Positions 15,158-23,889 of a stretch of 36,874 bases of DNA are shown one piece after another. The notes under the pieces are model-generated. The model ran no database searches. It was not told the DNA's origin and saw only the letters and a program-made list of their open reading frames with translations. The stretch covers positions 1 through 36,874 of the forward strand of contig CADBGN010000016.1 of NCBI GenBank assembly GCA_902794155.1, written 5' to 3'. This DNA comes from an uncultured Bacteroidia bacterium. Lineage in GTDB: Bacteria; Bacteroidota; Bacteroidia; Bacteroidales; F082. A program made the position numbers and the translations under genes. Numbering within the stretch: position 1 is the first letter of the stretch; every line of letters begins with the position of its first letter.

Positions 15158-15163
15158 GAATCA

Positions 15164-15667
15164 ATGAAAAAACTCATGACACTTTTGCTGATGGCTCTGA
15201 TGGTGACGGGCCTTCATGCGCAAACGAAATCGGAACTGCCGAACATCACCTTGAAGAATTTGAAAGGCAAGGATGTGAACATTGCCAAGCTCAACAATGG
15301 TGGCAAGCCCATAGTCATCACGTTCTGGGCCACTTGGTGCGGACCTTGCATCAAGGAACACAACGCCCTCAATGACGTCTACGCAGACTGGCAAGCCGAG
15401 ACAGGTGTGAAGATTTATTCTGTTTCTATCGATGACTCGCGCTCTACCGCTAAGGTGAAGCCAGTTGTTGATGGTAAGGGCTGGGACTTTGAAGTGCTGC
15501 TCGACCCTAATGGCGATTTGAAGCGTGCCATGAATGTGAGCAATCCGCCCCACACCTTCTTGATTGACGGCAACGGCAAGATTGTGTATCAACATACAGG
15601 CTATTTTGAAGGGGCCGAAGACGACCTTTATGAAGAGATTCTAAAAATCGCAAAGAAGAAAAAGTGA
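15164..15667 (+). CDS. TlpA-like thioredoxin-fold protein, exported
   Basis: The protein has 167 residues. It begins with a signal peptide (MKKLMTLLLMALMVTGLHAQ, cleavage probably near residue 20) and a TlpA/redoxin domain with FWATWCGPC at 54-62, redox cysteines C59 and C62. A later NPPHTFLID gives the cis-Pro loop of the thioredoxin fold. It probably acts in the periplasm as a thiol-disulfide reductant. The next gene encodes an outer-membrane protein, and the Omp28-type lipoprotein two genes on also has a CxxC, so a shared redox role is possible but not shown. Confidence 0.93.
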   Translation: MKKLMTLLLMALMVTGLHAQTKSELPNITLKNLKGKDVNIAKLNNGGKPIVITFWATWCGPCIKEHNALNDVYADWQAETGVKIYSVSIDDSRSTAKVKPVVDGKGWDFEVLLDPNGDLKRAMNVSNPPHTFLIDGNGKIVYQHTGYFEGAEDDLYEEILKIAKKKK

Positions 15668-15673
15668 TTCATT

Positions 15674-15732
15674 GACGCGAGACTTCATGACGCGAGACAT
15701 GATTTCTTGTCCCGCGTCCCGTAGTCTCGTTT
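15674..15732. repeat. REP-like GACGCGAGAC hairpin
   Basis: GACGCGAGAC occurs twice directly (15674-15683 and 15689-15698). The second forms a stem with TGTCCCGCGTC (15708-15718): arms GACGCGAGACA and TGTCCCGCGTC, 10 of 11 pairs, loop 8 nt. There is no T run, so it is not a classic terminator. The same words recur at 21772-21804. Confidence 0.65.
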
Positions 15733-15754
15733 CCAATGTCAAAAACATACATTT

Positions 15755-17494
15755 ATGCGAAAACACATACTAGTTTTACTTGCACTCGCCCTGGGTTTCA
15801 GTTTCAGAGCGAGTGCTCAGTCATTTGTTGAAGGCGGTCAGGTGAGCGGCAGCTTCCAGACAGACGCACAATACTATATGCTCGACAAGGGCATCGGTAT
15901 TAACGACTTAAACGGCAAGAAATTTGGTATCAATGGCTTCGGCAAGGTGAACTACACCAATGGCAACTTCTCTGCGGGTATCCGCTTTGAGGCTTTCATG
16001 CCCGAGTTGAACGGCTTCCGCAGTGAACTGAATGGCGTAGGTTTGGCCAACTTTTTCGCCACCTACGACAACGGCTTTATCGGCATGACCGTGGGCGACA
16101 TCTATGACCAGTTCGGTAGCGGCCTCGTTTTCCGCACATACGAGGAGTGGTCGCTGGGCATGGACAACGCTTTGCGCGGTGCACGCGTGGTGTTGCGTCC
16201 CACCCAAGGCGTCACATTGAAAGGCGTTTATGGTCGCCAACGTTTCTTCTGGGCACCTTATCTTGAACGCGACATGGGCAACGACGACTATCGTGGCATT
16301 GTGCGGGGCGTGGATGCCGAATGGGACCTCAACCAAAGCATTCCTTCGCTTAATGACTCCGAGTTCAAGATGAGTCTCGGCGGTAGCTTTGTCAGCAAGA
16401 AGCAGAACGACCTCAGTTCGTTCTACAACATTCCCGAAAATGTAAGTGCCACTGCAGCTCGCATCAACTTGGGCTATGGCAATTTTGCCTTCAGCACCGA
16501 GTATGCCTACAAGATCAATGATCCATCGGCCATCAACAACTTCATCTACAAGGAAGGCCGCGCCTTGATGTCATCGCTGAGTTACTCGCAGCAGGGCTTT
16601 GGCGCCGTGTTGCAGGTGAAGCGCACCGACAACATGAGCTTCAAGTCGATGTACACGGGAAAGCAGAATGACCTGGACATCAACTTCATTCCACCTATTA
16701 ATTATACCCACACCCATAGCCTGCCATCGATGTACACTTATTCGACCCAGCCCAACGGCGAGATGGCCGCTCAGCTGCAAATCAACTATACCATCCCGAA
16801 GGGCACGGCCCTCGGCGGTAAATATGGTACCAAGTTGGCCTTCAATATGAGCCAGGTGAACGACATCGTCCGCGACTCCGTCAGCTATGGCAACCAGATG
16901 GCTTTAGGTCAAGCGGGTACTTTGGGTTATACCTCTAAGTTCTTTGCGGTTAGCGACCATCGTTTCTTCCGCGACATCAACTTTGAGGTCGACAAGAAAA
17001 TCAGCAAGGACTGGCATCTCACCGCGCAATATATCAACTTGTATTACGACATTGAGACCATCGAAGGTCATGCCGGTGCACCCGTCGTGAAGGCCAACAT
17101 TGGCTTCATGGATGTAACCTATAAGATTAACAAACGCCAGAGCTTGCGCCTCGAGTTGCAAGGCCTGTGGGAAAACGCAGTCCACAAAGGCTATGAGTAC
17201 GAGGAAAGCGAGAAGAAGGACTACCAGAAGCGCGGTGACTGGGCTGCGGCTTTGCTGGAATACTCCGTCAATCCTCATTGGTCGTTCTCCATCGCCGACA
17301 AGTGGAACTATGGCAACCCTGTAGAGGAGTACCGCGACCATTATTTCACGGGCACGGTCACCTATATCCACGATGCCACCCGCGTCATGCTGAGTGCAGG
17401 TCGCCAGAGCGAAGGCGTGGTTTGCGTGGGCGGTGTGTGCCGCACGGTGCCCGCATCCAGCGGTGTGTCGCTGACCGTCTCGACGAGTTTTTAA
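15755..17494 (+). CDS. DUF6029 family outer-membrane beta-barrel protein
   Basis: The protein has 579 residues with a signal peptide (MRKHILVLLALALGFSFRASAQ). The rest alternates polar and hydrophobic residues as in a beta-barrel, with many aromatic girdle residues, and ends in a Phe (SLTVSTSF), as outer-membrane barrels do. The repeated strand pattern (FGKVNYTNGNFSAGIRF, GVYGRQRFFWAPY) and overall layout match the Bacteroidales family DUF6029, whose function is unknown. It is followed after 29 nt by an Omp28-type lipoprotein in the same direction. No TAnnTTTG element was found directly upstream, so it may be cotranscribed with the TlpA-like gene. Confidence 0.85.
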   Translation: MRKHILVLLALALGFSFRASAQSFVEGGQVSGSFQTDAQYYMLDKGIGINDLNGKKFGINGFGKVNYTNGNFSAGIRFEAFMPELNGFRSELNGVGLANFFATYDNGFIGMTVGDIYDQFGSGLVFRTYEEWSLGMDNALRGARVVLRPTQGVTLKGVYGRQRFFWAPYLERDMGNDDYRGIVRGVDAEWDLNQSIPSLNDSEFKMSLGGSFVSKKQNDLSSFYNIPENVSATAARINLGYGNFAFSTEYAYKINDPSAINNFIYKEGRALMSSLSYSQQGFGAVLQVKRTDNMSFKSMYTGKQNDLDINFIPPINYTHTHSLPSMYTYSTQPNGEMAAQLQINYTIPKGTALGGKYGTKLAFNMSQVNDIVRDSVSYGNQMALGQAGTLGYTSKFFAVSDHRFFRDINFEVDKKISKDWHLTAQYINLYYDIETIEGHAGAPVVKANIGFMDVTYKINKRQSLRLELQGLWENAVHKGYEYEESEKKDYQKRGDWAAALLEYSVNPHWSFSIADKWNYGNPVEEYRDHYFTGTVTYIHDATRVMLSAGRQSEGVVCVGGVCRTVPASSGVSLTVSTSF

Positions 17495-17523
17495 TTGATG
17501 TTTAAATCCTAAAAATCAGAACA

Positions 17524-18861
17524 ATGAAAGGTATTATAAGAATAGGATTGATGGTGCTGGCAGTCATGTTTGGCATGAACGCCTGCGATGTCGAAAAGGA
17601 ACCCTATATCCAAGGTGCCGACGATGAGAAAGCGATTTTGAAATTTGAGGTGAATGATGTCATTGGCACGGTTGACGAAAACTCAAAGATCGTGGTGCTT
17701 GATTTCCCTGCAGGCACGGACGTAAGCCATCTGACGCCAACCATCACCATCTCGAACTATGCTACCATTGAGCCTGAATCGGGAGTGGCACAGGACTTTA
17801 CCAATCCTGTTTACTATACCGTCTCGGCCATGAATGGCACTACGGCGCAGTATATGGTGGAGGCAGTCGTGCACGATGCCGAGAATGAAAAGAGCATTTT
17901 GTCGTTCCGCTTCGATGCTTTGGATGAGGAAGGGGCGATAGACGAGATAGCCCGTAGGATTTCCTTCCTGCTTCCTGCCGGAACAGATGTCACCGAACTG
18001 GTTCCCACCATTGAAGTGTCGGAAGGTGCCACGGTTGAGCCTGCATCGGGAGTGGCACAAGACTTTACCAATCCTGTGAACTACACTGTGACGGCACAGA
18101 ATGGTACCACAGCAGTCTATACCGTGACAGTCATTGTGGAAGGTGGCGAAATAGAGCCCACGGGCAAGACGGTGCTAATCAAGGACTTCACTGGCGCTCG
18201 CTGCGTCAACTGCCCTGCCGCTGCTGAATATGCCCACAATTTGCAGCATCAATTGGATGAGGATCATATCTTTATCATGAGTGTTCATGCTGGCTATTTG
18301 GCCCAGCCGATTGGCAGTTTCCCCAATTTTCTCACAGAAGAAGGTACTGAGTGGTACAACAACCATGATTCGAATCCATTGTTTGCTGTCGACCATGTGG
18401 CCCTGACTGATGGTAACACCTTCAATGAAGGGCAAATCGATGCTCCTGTAACTGCTGCTTTGGAAGAAGAACAGACATTTGAGATTGTGGTGGATCGGCA
18501 GTTCGAAGAAGCCTCTCGTCACTTGCAGGTCAATGTACAGGCTATCGCATTGGTTGACTTTGACGGAGAATTCTACATTACGGCATGTCTGGTTGAGGAT
18601 CATATCACTGGCTGGCAAACCACTCCAGCCGGTGTTGACAAAGAATATGATTTCCGTAATGTGTTCCGTGGCACGCTCAATGGCGCATACGGCGAGGCGT
18701 TCGAAGAATATCATGTGGATCCCGACGATACTTTCTTTTTCAGCTATAGCACTGATATCAATGCCGACTATAATGCCGACGAGTGTTACCTGATGGTCTA
18801 TGTCTACGACAAGAGACAGGGCGACAAGATTTTGCAGACAGCGGTGAAGAAAATCAAATAA
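17524..18861 (+). CDS. Lipoprotein with two Ig-like repeats and an Omp28-type thioredoxin-like domain
   Basis: The protein has 445 residues. A lipoprotein signal with lipobox GMNAC places the acylated Cys at 21. Two tandem repeats follow (about 34-116 and 121-206), both containing PAGTDVxxLxPTI, EPxSGVAQDFTNPVxYTV and NGTTA; they resemble DUF5018-type Ig-like domains. Even the DNA is repeated here (17784-17808 against 18052-18076 nearly identical), so the duplication is recent or kept by conversion. The C-terminal half (212-445) begins TGKTVLIKDFTGARCVNC, with C227 and C230 as a CxxC, as in Omp28-related outer-membrane proteins. It likely sits at the outer membrane. The following MBOAT gene starts 12 nt after its stop. 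Confidence 0.88.
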   Translation: MKGIIRIGLMVLAVMFGMNACDVEKEPYIQGADDEKAILKFEVNDVIGTVDENSKIVVLDFPAGTDVSHLTPTITISNYATIEPESGVAQDFTNPVYYTVSAMNGTTAQYMVEAVVHDAENEKSILSFRFDALDEEGAIDEIARRISFLLPAGTDVTELVPTIEVSEGATVEPASGVAQDFTNPVNYTVTAQNGTTAVYTVTVIVEGGEIEPTGKTVLIKDFTGARCVNCPAAAEYAHNLQHQLDEDHIFIMSVHAGYLAQPIGSFPNFLTEEGTEWYNNHDSNPLFAVDHVALTDGNTFNEGQIDAPVTAALEEEQTFEIVVDRQFEEASRHLQVNVQAIALVDFDGEFYITACLVEDHITGWQTTPAGVDKEYDFRNVFRGTLNGAYGEAFEEYHVDPDDTFFFSYSTDINADYNADECYLMVYVYDKRQGDKILQTAVKKIK

Positions 18862-18873
18862 TCCGACGGCCTA

Positions 18874-20292
18874 ATGGTCTTCAACTCCATAGAGTTCCTT
18901 ATCTTCCTGCCCATTGTGGTATTGCTTTTCTATGTGCTGCCACAAAAGTTGCGATGGGTGATGTTGCTGGCGGCCAGCTGCACGTTCTATATGTGGTTTG
19001 TGCCCAAGTACATCCTCATCCTCCTGGTCACCATCGTGATTGACTTTTCGGCAGGTGTACTCATGGAGAAATATGCCGACCGAACCAAGCTGAAGAAGAC
19101 CTTCCTAGTCATCAGCATCGTGAGCACGCTCATGGTGCTGATGATTTTCAAATATCTGAATTTCCTAACGGCAAATTTGTCACTGCTTTGTACCCAGTTG
19201 GGCATCGAGCGGCATTGGGTGACCCACATCATTCTGCCCATCGGCTTGTCGTTCCACACCTTCCAAAGCATGAGCTATGTGATTGAGGTGTATCGCGGCC
19301 ACCAAAAGGCAGAGCGCCACTTCGGTTACTATTCACTCTATGTGATGTTTTTCCCACAACTGGTGACAGGTCCCATCGAGAGACCGGGTAACCTTTTGCG
19401 GCAGCTGCACGAGAAGAAGGAGTTCCAGTACGAGAACATCTCGAAGGGCATGCGCCTGATTATTTACGGCTTCTTCATTAAGATGGTGGTGGCCGACCAT
19501 TTGGGTGCTTATGTCGACAAAGTGTATGCAGAGCCTTCGGCGTACAACTCATGGAGCGTTATGCTGGCCATGGCGTTCTATAGTTTCCAGATTTATTGTG
19601 ACTTCTTTGGCTATTCCACCATTGCCTTGGGCGCTGCCAAACTCATGGGTTTCGACATCAGCGACAACTTCCGCACACCATATCTGGCCAAGAGCATCGC
19701 TGAGTTTTGGCACCGTTGGCACATCTCGTTGTCCACCTGGTTCCGCGACTATGTCTACATCCCCCTTGGCGGTAGCCGTGTCAAGTTTGGGCGCTGGGCA
19801 TTCAATATCTTGGTTGTCTTCGTGTTGAGTGGCATCTGGCATGGCGCGGCGTGGACTTTCCTCTTTTGGGGCTTTGCCCATGGCTTGTTGCATATCATCG
19901 AAAAGGCCTTGCGCAACCATTTTCCTGAAAAAGAGACGCAGTCCAAGTGGTTGGGTGTCGGTTTAAATGCCTTGCGTATTGCGAAGACCTTTGTGCTGGT
20001 TACGCTGTTCTGGGTGATGTTCCGTGCTACCGACTTTGCCAACATGAAAGATATGTTTGTGGCGGCAGTGACCAACTTTGGCGGCGGAGAGAGCCTTGGT
20101 GTGAAACCTGAGATGTGGCTCTATTTGGGTCTCTTCATCCTCTCCGACCTGCTGCTTTTCAACAGCCGTTTCGATGCCTGGTGTGAGAACAAACCATTGG
20201 TTTTGAGATGGCTCATTTATGGCCTGCTCATCTTCATGACGGTGGCCTGTTCGAGTGTCAATAGTTTCCCCTTCATCTATTTCCAGTTCTGA
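18874..20292 (+). CDS. MBOAT family O-acyltransferase (AlgI-like)
   Basis: The protein has 472 residues with about ten or more hydrophobic segments spread along its length. The AlgI-type signatures are complete: LPIGLSFHTFQ (121-131), PQLVTGPIER (161-170), FWHRWHISLSTWFRDYVYIPLGG (278-300) and SGIWHGAAW, with the catalytic His at 323. These enzymes pass acyl groups across the inner membrane to a partner that O-acylates an exported glycan or polymer. The next gene, 2 nt downstream, encodes an SGNH-like partner, so the two form an acylation pair as in the AlgI/AlgJ and DltB/DltD systems. The polymer modified is unknown; no glycan polymerase genes lie nearby. Confidence 0.95.
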   Translation: MVFNSIEFLIFLPIVVLLFYVLPQKLRWVMLLAASCTFYMWFVPKYILILLVTIVIDFSAGVLMEKYADRTKLKKTFLVISIVSTLMVLMIFKYLNFLTANLSLLCTQLGIERHWVTHIILPIGLSFHTFQSMSYVIEVYRGHQKAERHFGYYSLYVMFFPQLVTGPIERPGNLLRQLHEKKEFQYENISKGMRLIIYGFFIKMVVADHLGAYVDKVYAEPSAYNSWSVMLAMAFYSFQIYCDFFGYSTIALGAAKLMGFDISDNFRTPYLAKSIAEFWHRWHISLSTWFRDYVYIPLGGSRVKFGRWAFNILVVFVLSGIWHGAAWTFLFWGFAHGLLHIIEKALRNHFPEKETQSKWLGVGLNALRIAKTFVLVTLFWVMFRATDFANMKDMFVAAVTNFGGGESLGVKPEMWLYLGLFILSDLLLFNSRFDAWCENKPLVLRWLIYGLLIFMTVACSSVNSFPFIYFQF

Positions 20293-20294
20293 CC

Positions 20295-21767
20295 ATGAAG
20301 AAGTTTCTGATACGCATATTGATGGCTGCCGCGCTGCTTTTCGTCCTCAACTGGATTTACACGAAGTGGTTTTTCAAGAAAGATGTGGCGGAGCATTCCG
20401 ATATCCTCGAGTTGGTGTGGCAGGTGGAGGCAGACAGTTGTCGTATTGTCTATTTGGGAGAGTCATCGAACATCACTAGTGGTGTGCAGGAAACTGACAA
20501 AAGGAAAATCAGTGACTATCTTGGGGACTATTTCCCCAATGTGAAGACGGGTGACATGACCAAAGAAGCCTCGCATGCGCAGACCTATTACTACTTGCTG
20601 AAAAACCTTTCCAAGAAGTCGACAGTGGAGACCGTGGTGGTGACGATGAACCTCCGTTCGTTCGATGCCCGATGGATCTATTCCAATCTCGAGACGCCGC
20701 TACGCAAGCAGTTGGTGCTGATGGAGAACTATCCACCTCTGATGAACCGTTTTCTGCTTGCTTTGAAGGCTTATCCCATAAAGAGCGAAGAGGAATTGGA
20801 TTCTCTGACGCGACAACATTGGCGCGAAGACCCTTTGGTATTCCCGTACGAGTTTGAATGGAACAATGTGTATCAATGGGATTCGGCCACGGCGTGGCGT
20901 GGTCTTCATAACTACGAAGGCGAATATGACCCCAAATGGACGGAATTGGCATGCCATTACATCAAGAGTTATGGCTTTCAAATTCGTGACGACAACCCGC
21001 GTTTGAAAGACTTCGACGACATCGTTGCCTTGAGCCGTAAAAGAGGTTGGCATTTGGTCTTCAACTTGATGCCGGAGAATGTAGACAAGGCTAATGAGTA
21101 TGTGGGTAAGGACTTGATGTACCTGATGAAGCAGAACCACGACTATTTGATAAACCGTTACGGTCATTTGGAGGGTGTCACCGTGGTCGACAACCTCAAC
21201 TTGGTGCGTGATGTTAACTTCATCGACCAGGACTGGACCACTGAGCATTACTACGAAGAGGGTCGCCGCATCATCGCTGGCAATGTGGCCGAGGCCTTGA
21301 AAGCCTATTATCCCGATGAATACCGAAGCGTTGATTGGAAATGTGACAATGGACATTACTATTTCGGCGACGCGGTGCGCAAACTTGATGCGGCTACGCC
21401 ATACGGTCCCGCGTTGACCTTGCCTGCCGACAGTCTTCGTGCGGATTGGGAACGCGTGAACATTGCCTTCATGATGCAACAAGCCGACACTTTGCATGAT
21501 GCACGACTTGCCGTCCAAATGCTTGTTGCACAGGACAACGCCACAGTTGGTTATTATGACGTGAAACCGCAGATCCAGAAGATTGGCGAATGGGACTTTG
21601 CCACCTACGACTTGCCCGTCGACTCAGTTATGCGAGCAGCACAACAGGTCAAAATCTTCGTTTACAATCCTTCCGACGATGCCGTGCAGCTGAAAAACAT
21701 GGATATTTCGTTCCGCCCAGCCTACTTGAAGCCAGGCGTCAAAGGACAACCAATGGATAAGCAATAA
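20295..21767 (+). CDS. SGNH-like partner of the MBOAT acyltransferase (membrane-anchored)
   Basis: The protein has 490 residues. A single N-terminal hydrophobic segment (about 6-26) should anchor it in the inner membrane with the rest in the periplasm. IVYLGESSN (51-59) has the place and form of the SGNH block I serine (S57, GES in place of GDS), and DQDWTTEHY (311-319) supplies the D313 and H318 pair of block V. This layout is that of DltD/AlgJ-like acyl transferases that receive an acyl group from an MBOAT protein. It starts 2 nt after the MBOAT stop. The last about 130 residues form an extra beta-rich domain (DLPVDSVMRAAQQVKIFVYN). It converges on trmO with a 36-nt gap. Confidence 0.82.
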   Translation: MKKFLIRILMAAALLFVLNWIYTKWFFKKDVAEHSDILELVWQVEADSCRIVYLGESSNITSGVQETDKRKISDYLGDYFPNVKTGDMTKEASHAQTYYYLLKNLSKKSTVETVVVTMNLRSFDARWIYSNLETPLRKQLVLMENYPPLMNRFLLALKAYPIKSEEELDSLTRQHWREDPLVFPYEFEWNNVYQWDSATAWRGLHNYEGEYDPKWTELACHYIKSYGFQIRDDNPRLKDFDDIVALSRKRGWHLVFNLMPENVDKANEYVGKDLMYLMKQNHDYLINRYGHLEGVTVVDNLNLVRDVNFIDQDWTTEHYYEEGRRIIAGNVAEALKAYYPDEYRSVDWKCDNGHYYFGDAVRKLDAATPYGPALTLPADSLRADWERVNIAFMMQQADTLHDARLAVQMLVAQDNATVGYYDVKPQIQKIGEWDFATYDLPVDSVMRAAQQVKIFVYNPSDDAVQLKNMDISFRPAYLKPGVKGQPMDKQ

Positions 21768-21771
21768 AACC

Positions 21772-21804
21772 GTCTCGCGTCCTGTGTCAGTCAGTCCCGC
21801 GTCC
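21772..21804. repeat. REP-like GTCTCGCGTCC pair
   Basis: GTCTCGCGTCC (21772-21782) and GTCCCGCGTCC (21794-21804) are direct copies, and are the complement of words at 15674-15718. They fill the gap between two convergent genes, a usual place for extragenic repeats. No T run follows. Confidence 0.6.
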
Positions 21805-22469
21805 TATTTCACCTCCACCACCGTAAGCTGTATCCCCTCCACCTTAAACTTCACCTCCATCCCTCCGAACGCCATGCCATAGATGCGCTCGGGGTCGGTT
21901 TGGTATTGCGGCCTCGGGTCGTGGGCCAAAACTTCGATAAGGCTTTCCCTTTGGTTTTCAGGGATTTGTTTAAGCAATTCCTCGGAGCAATCCACCTCCA
22001 AGAGGTATTCCGCGGGCGTTGAGGCAAAGCCGCTGACGGCATCGGGGTGGCTGTCGGTGTAGGCGATATAAGGCTTGATGTCGTAGATGGGCGTGCCATC
22101 CATGAGGTCGGCGCCAGAGACGTAGAGTACGGGACCAAGTTTTGGGTCGAGGTCCACCTTTTCGAGGCGCACCGACGACAGCCCTATGGGGTTTGGGCGA
22201 AAGGGCGAACGCGTGGCGAACACGCCCTTGCGCACGTTACCGCCCAAGCGGGGGGGACGCACCGTGGGCGACCATGTGTCGCGCACAGCCTCCGAAAACT
22301 CCCAAAGGAGCCAGATGTGCGAAAACGCCTCCAAGCCGCGCACGGCCTCGGGGTTGCGGTATTCGGGTTCAAACACGATGCAGCCTTGCAACGAGGCAAT
22401 GATGCCACTTTGTCGCGGAATGCCGAACTTGGTCGGGAAGTCAGTATGGATGCGGGCGATGACTTTCAT
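21804..22469 (-). CDS. trmO: tRNA (N6-threonylcarbamoyl-A37)-N6-methyltransferase TrmO
   Basis: The chosen start at 22469 gives 221 residues (MKVIARIHTDFPTKFGIPRQSG). The longer frame from 22565 adds 32 residues that cross the promoter and are not conserved-looking. The TrmO/TsaA family adds a methyl group from SAM to t6A37 in tRNA-Thr. Visible motifs are GIPRQSGI, GCIVFEPEYRNPEAVRGLEAFSHIWLLW, and GVFATRSPFRPNPIGLS. The TAnnTTTG element TACCTTTG (22481-22474) lies only 4 nt before this ATG. It is divergent from the asparaginase gene. Confidence 0.93.
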   Translation of the reverse strand: MKVIARIHTDFPTKFGIPRQSGIIASLQGCIVFEPEYRNPEAVRGLEAFSHIWLLWEFSEAVRDTWSPTVRPPRLGGNVRKGVFATRSPFRPNPIGLSSVRLEKVDLDPKLGPVLYVSGADLMDGTPIYDIKPYIAYTDSHPDAVSGFASTPAEYLLEVDCSEELLKQIPENQRESLIEVLAHDPRPQYQTDPERIYGMAFGGMEVKFKVEGIQLTVVEVK

Positions 22470-22473
22470 GATG

Positions 22474-22545
22474 CAAAGGTAATGAAATCTTTGATTCAAG
22501 GGAGTTAAAAATTTGTGGAACAAGTGAAAAAAAGCCTTACTTTTG
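22474..22545. promoter_or_regulatory. Divergent promoters of trmO and the asparaginase gene
   Basis: The plus strand has TTTG at 22512-22515 and TACTTTTG at 22538-22545 (22-nt spacer), 25 nt before the asparaginase ATG. The minus strand has TACCTTTG at 22481-22474, 4 nt before the trmO ATG, implying a leaderless trmO message. Confidence 0.6.
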
Positions 22546-22570
22546 CAGGCGCAAAAATCACGCATACACT

Positions 22571-23605
22571 ATGCAAAGCAACGAAGAAATTTCCATTTTG
22601 GTACTTTATACTGGCGGCACCATCGGCATGATGCAGGACCCCAAGACGGGTGCCTTGGTGCCATTCGATTTCGACAATATCTACACCCATCTGCCTGTGC
22701 TGAAGAACTTCGGCTACCAGATTGACTTCTATAGCTTCGACCCGCTCATCGACTCGTCGAACATGTCGCCCGATTTTTGGATTCTTTTGGCGACGAAAAT
22801 AGGGGAGGAGTATGAACATTATGACGGCTTTGTGGTGCTGCACGGTTCCGACACGATGGCCTACACCGCTTCGGCCTTGAGCTTCATGCTTGAGAATCTC
22901 AATAAGCCGGTGGTGCTTACAGGATCGCAACTGCCCATGGGTATGGTGCGTAGCGACGGCCGTGAGAATTTCTTGGCTGCTGTCGAGATTGCCGCCGCCA
23001 AGGACGACGACACCCCGATTGTCCCAGAGGTGAGCATTTTCTTCCAAAACCAGCTGCTGCGCGGCAACCGTGCCACCAAGTTCAACGCTGAGAACTTCAA
23101 CGCCTTCATCTCGTCGAACTATCCCAACCTTGCCGATGTGGGCATACACATTAAATATAATAAGGAGCGTATCTTGAAGCCTAATTTCAAAAAGCTGAAG
23201 GTACATACCTGTATGGATCGTCACATCGGCATATTGAAACTCTTCCCAGGCATATCTGAGGATTTTGTCTGTCATGTCCTGAAGACCCCTGGTCTGAAAG
23301 CTTTGGTGCTTGAGACTTTTGGATCGGGCAATGCCACCACAGCATCGTGGTTCCTCGACGCGCTCAAGCAGGCCATCGACAACGGACTTATCATTCTTAA
23401 CATTACTCAGTGCAAGGCTGGATCGGTAGAGATGGGCCGTTACGAGACCAGTCTCGACATGGCCCGAATCGGTATCGTCAGTGGGCATGACATGACTACA
23501 GAGGCGGCAGTTGCCAAGTTGATGTATCTCATCGGAGAAGGTCTTCCTAAGGCGAGAATCCTTGAAATAATGCAGAATTCCATTCGTGGTGAGATGACGC
23601 TTTAG
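22571..23605 (+). CDS. ansA: Type I (cytoplasmic) L-asparaginase
   Basis: The protein has 344 residues and lacks a signal peptide, as type I enzymes do. It hydrolyses L-asparagine to aspartate and ammonia. The two active-site blocks are present: VLYTGGTIGM (11-20, nucleophile T14) and VVLHGSDTMAYTA (88-100, with T95 and D94 forming the second triad). QLPMGMVRSDGRENF is also typical. A good TTTG/TACTTTTG promoter lies just upstream. It appears monocistronic, as a new promoter for tRNA-Ser follows. Confidence 0.94.
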   Translation: MQSNEEISILVLYTGGTIGMMQDPKTGALVPFDFDNIYTHLPVLKNFGYQIDFYSFDPLIDSSNMSPDFWILLATKIGEEYEHYDGFVVLHGSDTMAYTASALSFMLENLNKPVVLTGSQLPMGMVRSDGRENFLAAVEIAAAKDDDTPIVPEVSIFFQNQLLRGNRATKFNAENFNAFISSNYPNLADVGIHIKYNKERILKPNFKKLKVHTCMDRHIGILKLFPGISEDFVCHVLKTPGLKALVLETFGSGNATTASWFLDALKQAIDNGLIILNITQCKAGSVEMGRYETSLDMARIGIVSGHDMTTEAAVAKLMYLIGEGLPKARILEIMQNSIRGEMTL

Positions 23606-23659
23606 GTCTAGAAGTCAAGCAATTGGGAAATAGTTACAATAAAAAAAGTAAGTTTTTTG

Positions 23660-23689
23660 TTTGCCTAATGAAAAAATGTTGTACTTTTG
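23660..23689 (+). promoter_or_regulatory. Promoter of tRNA-Ser
   Basis: TTTG (23660-23663) and TACTTTTG (23682-23689) are spaced by 18 nt, a near-ideal Bacteroidota promoter. Transcription would start about 35 nt before the tRNA. Confidence 0.7.
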
Positions 23690-23730
23690 GCAACGATTTG
23701 AGATAAGGCTTGAGGGTTTGGAAGGCATTT

Positions 23731-23818
23731 GGAGAGATGTCCGAGTGGTTTAAGGAGCACGCCTGGAAAGTGTGTGTACTCCAAAAGGGTACCGCGGGTT
23801 CGAATCCCGCTCTCTCCG
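23731..23818 (+). tRNA. tRNA-Ser (anticodon GGA)
   Basis: This is an 88-nt class II tRNA. The acceptor GGAGAGA pairs with TCTCTCC, with G as discriminator. The anticodon stem CACGC/GTGTG encloses the loop CTGGAAA with anticodon GGA, reading UCC and UCU. A long variable arm (TACTCC...GGGTA) is typical of tRNA-Ser. The T arm is GCGGG-TTCGAAT-CCCGC. CCA is not encoded. The gene lies 71 nt upstream of exbB, with no terminator or new promoter seen between them. Confidence 0.96.
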
Positions 23819-23889
23819 CGGAAAGATAGATAGTTTAATTAGAACAAAGTAATTCATAACAGTAATAATCAAAACATTCAAGCTAAACT

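Noticed and set aside
20700-21518. Minus-strand frame of 272 codons
   Set aside because: It is the shadow of the SGNH-like gene and has no start context or domain.
22505-23488. Minus-strand frame of 327 codons
   Set aside because: It lies almost wholly opposite the well-defined asparaginase gene and crosses its promoter; the translation has no family features.
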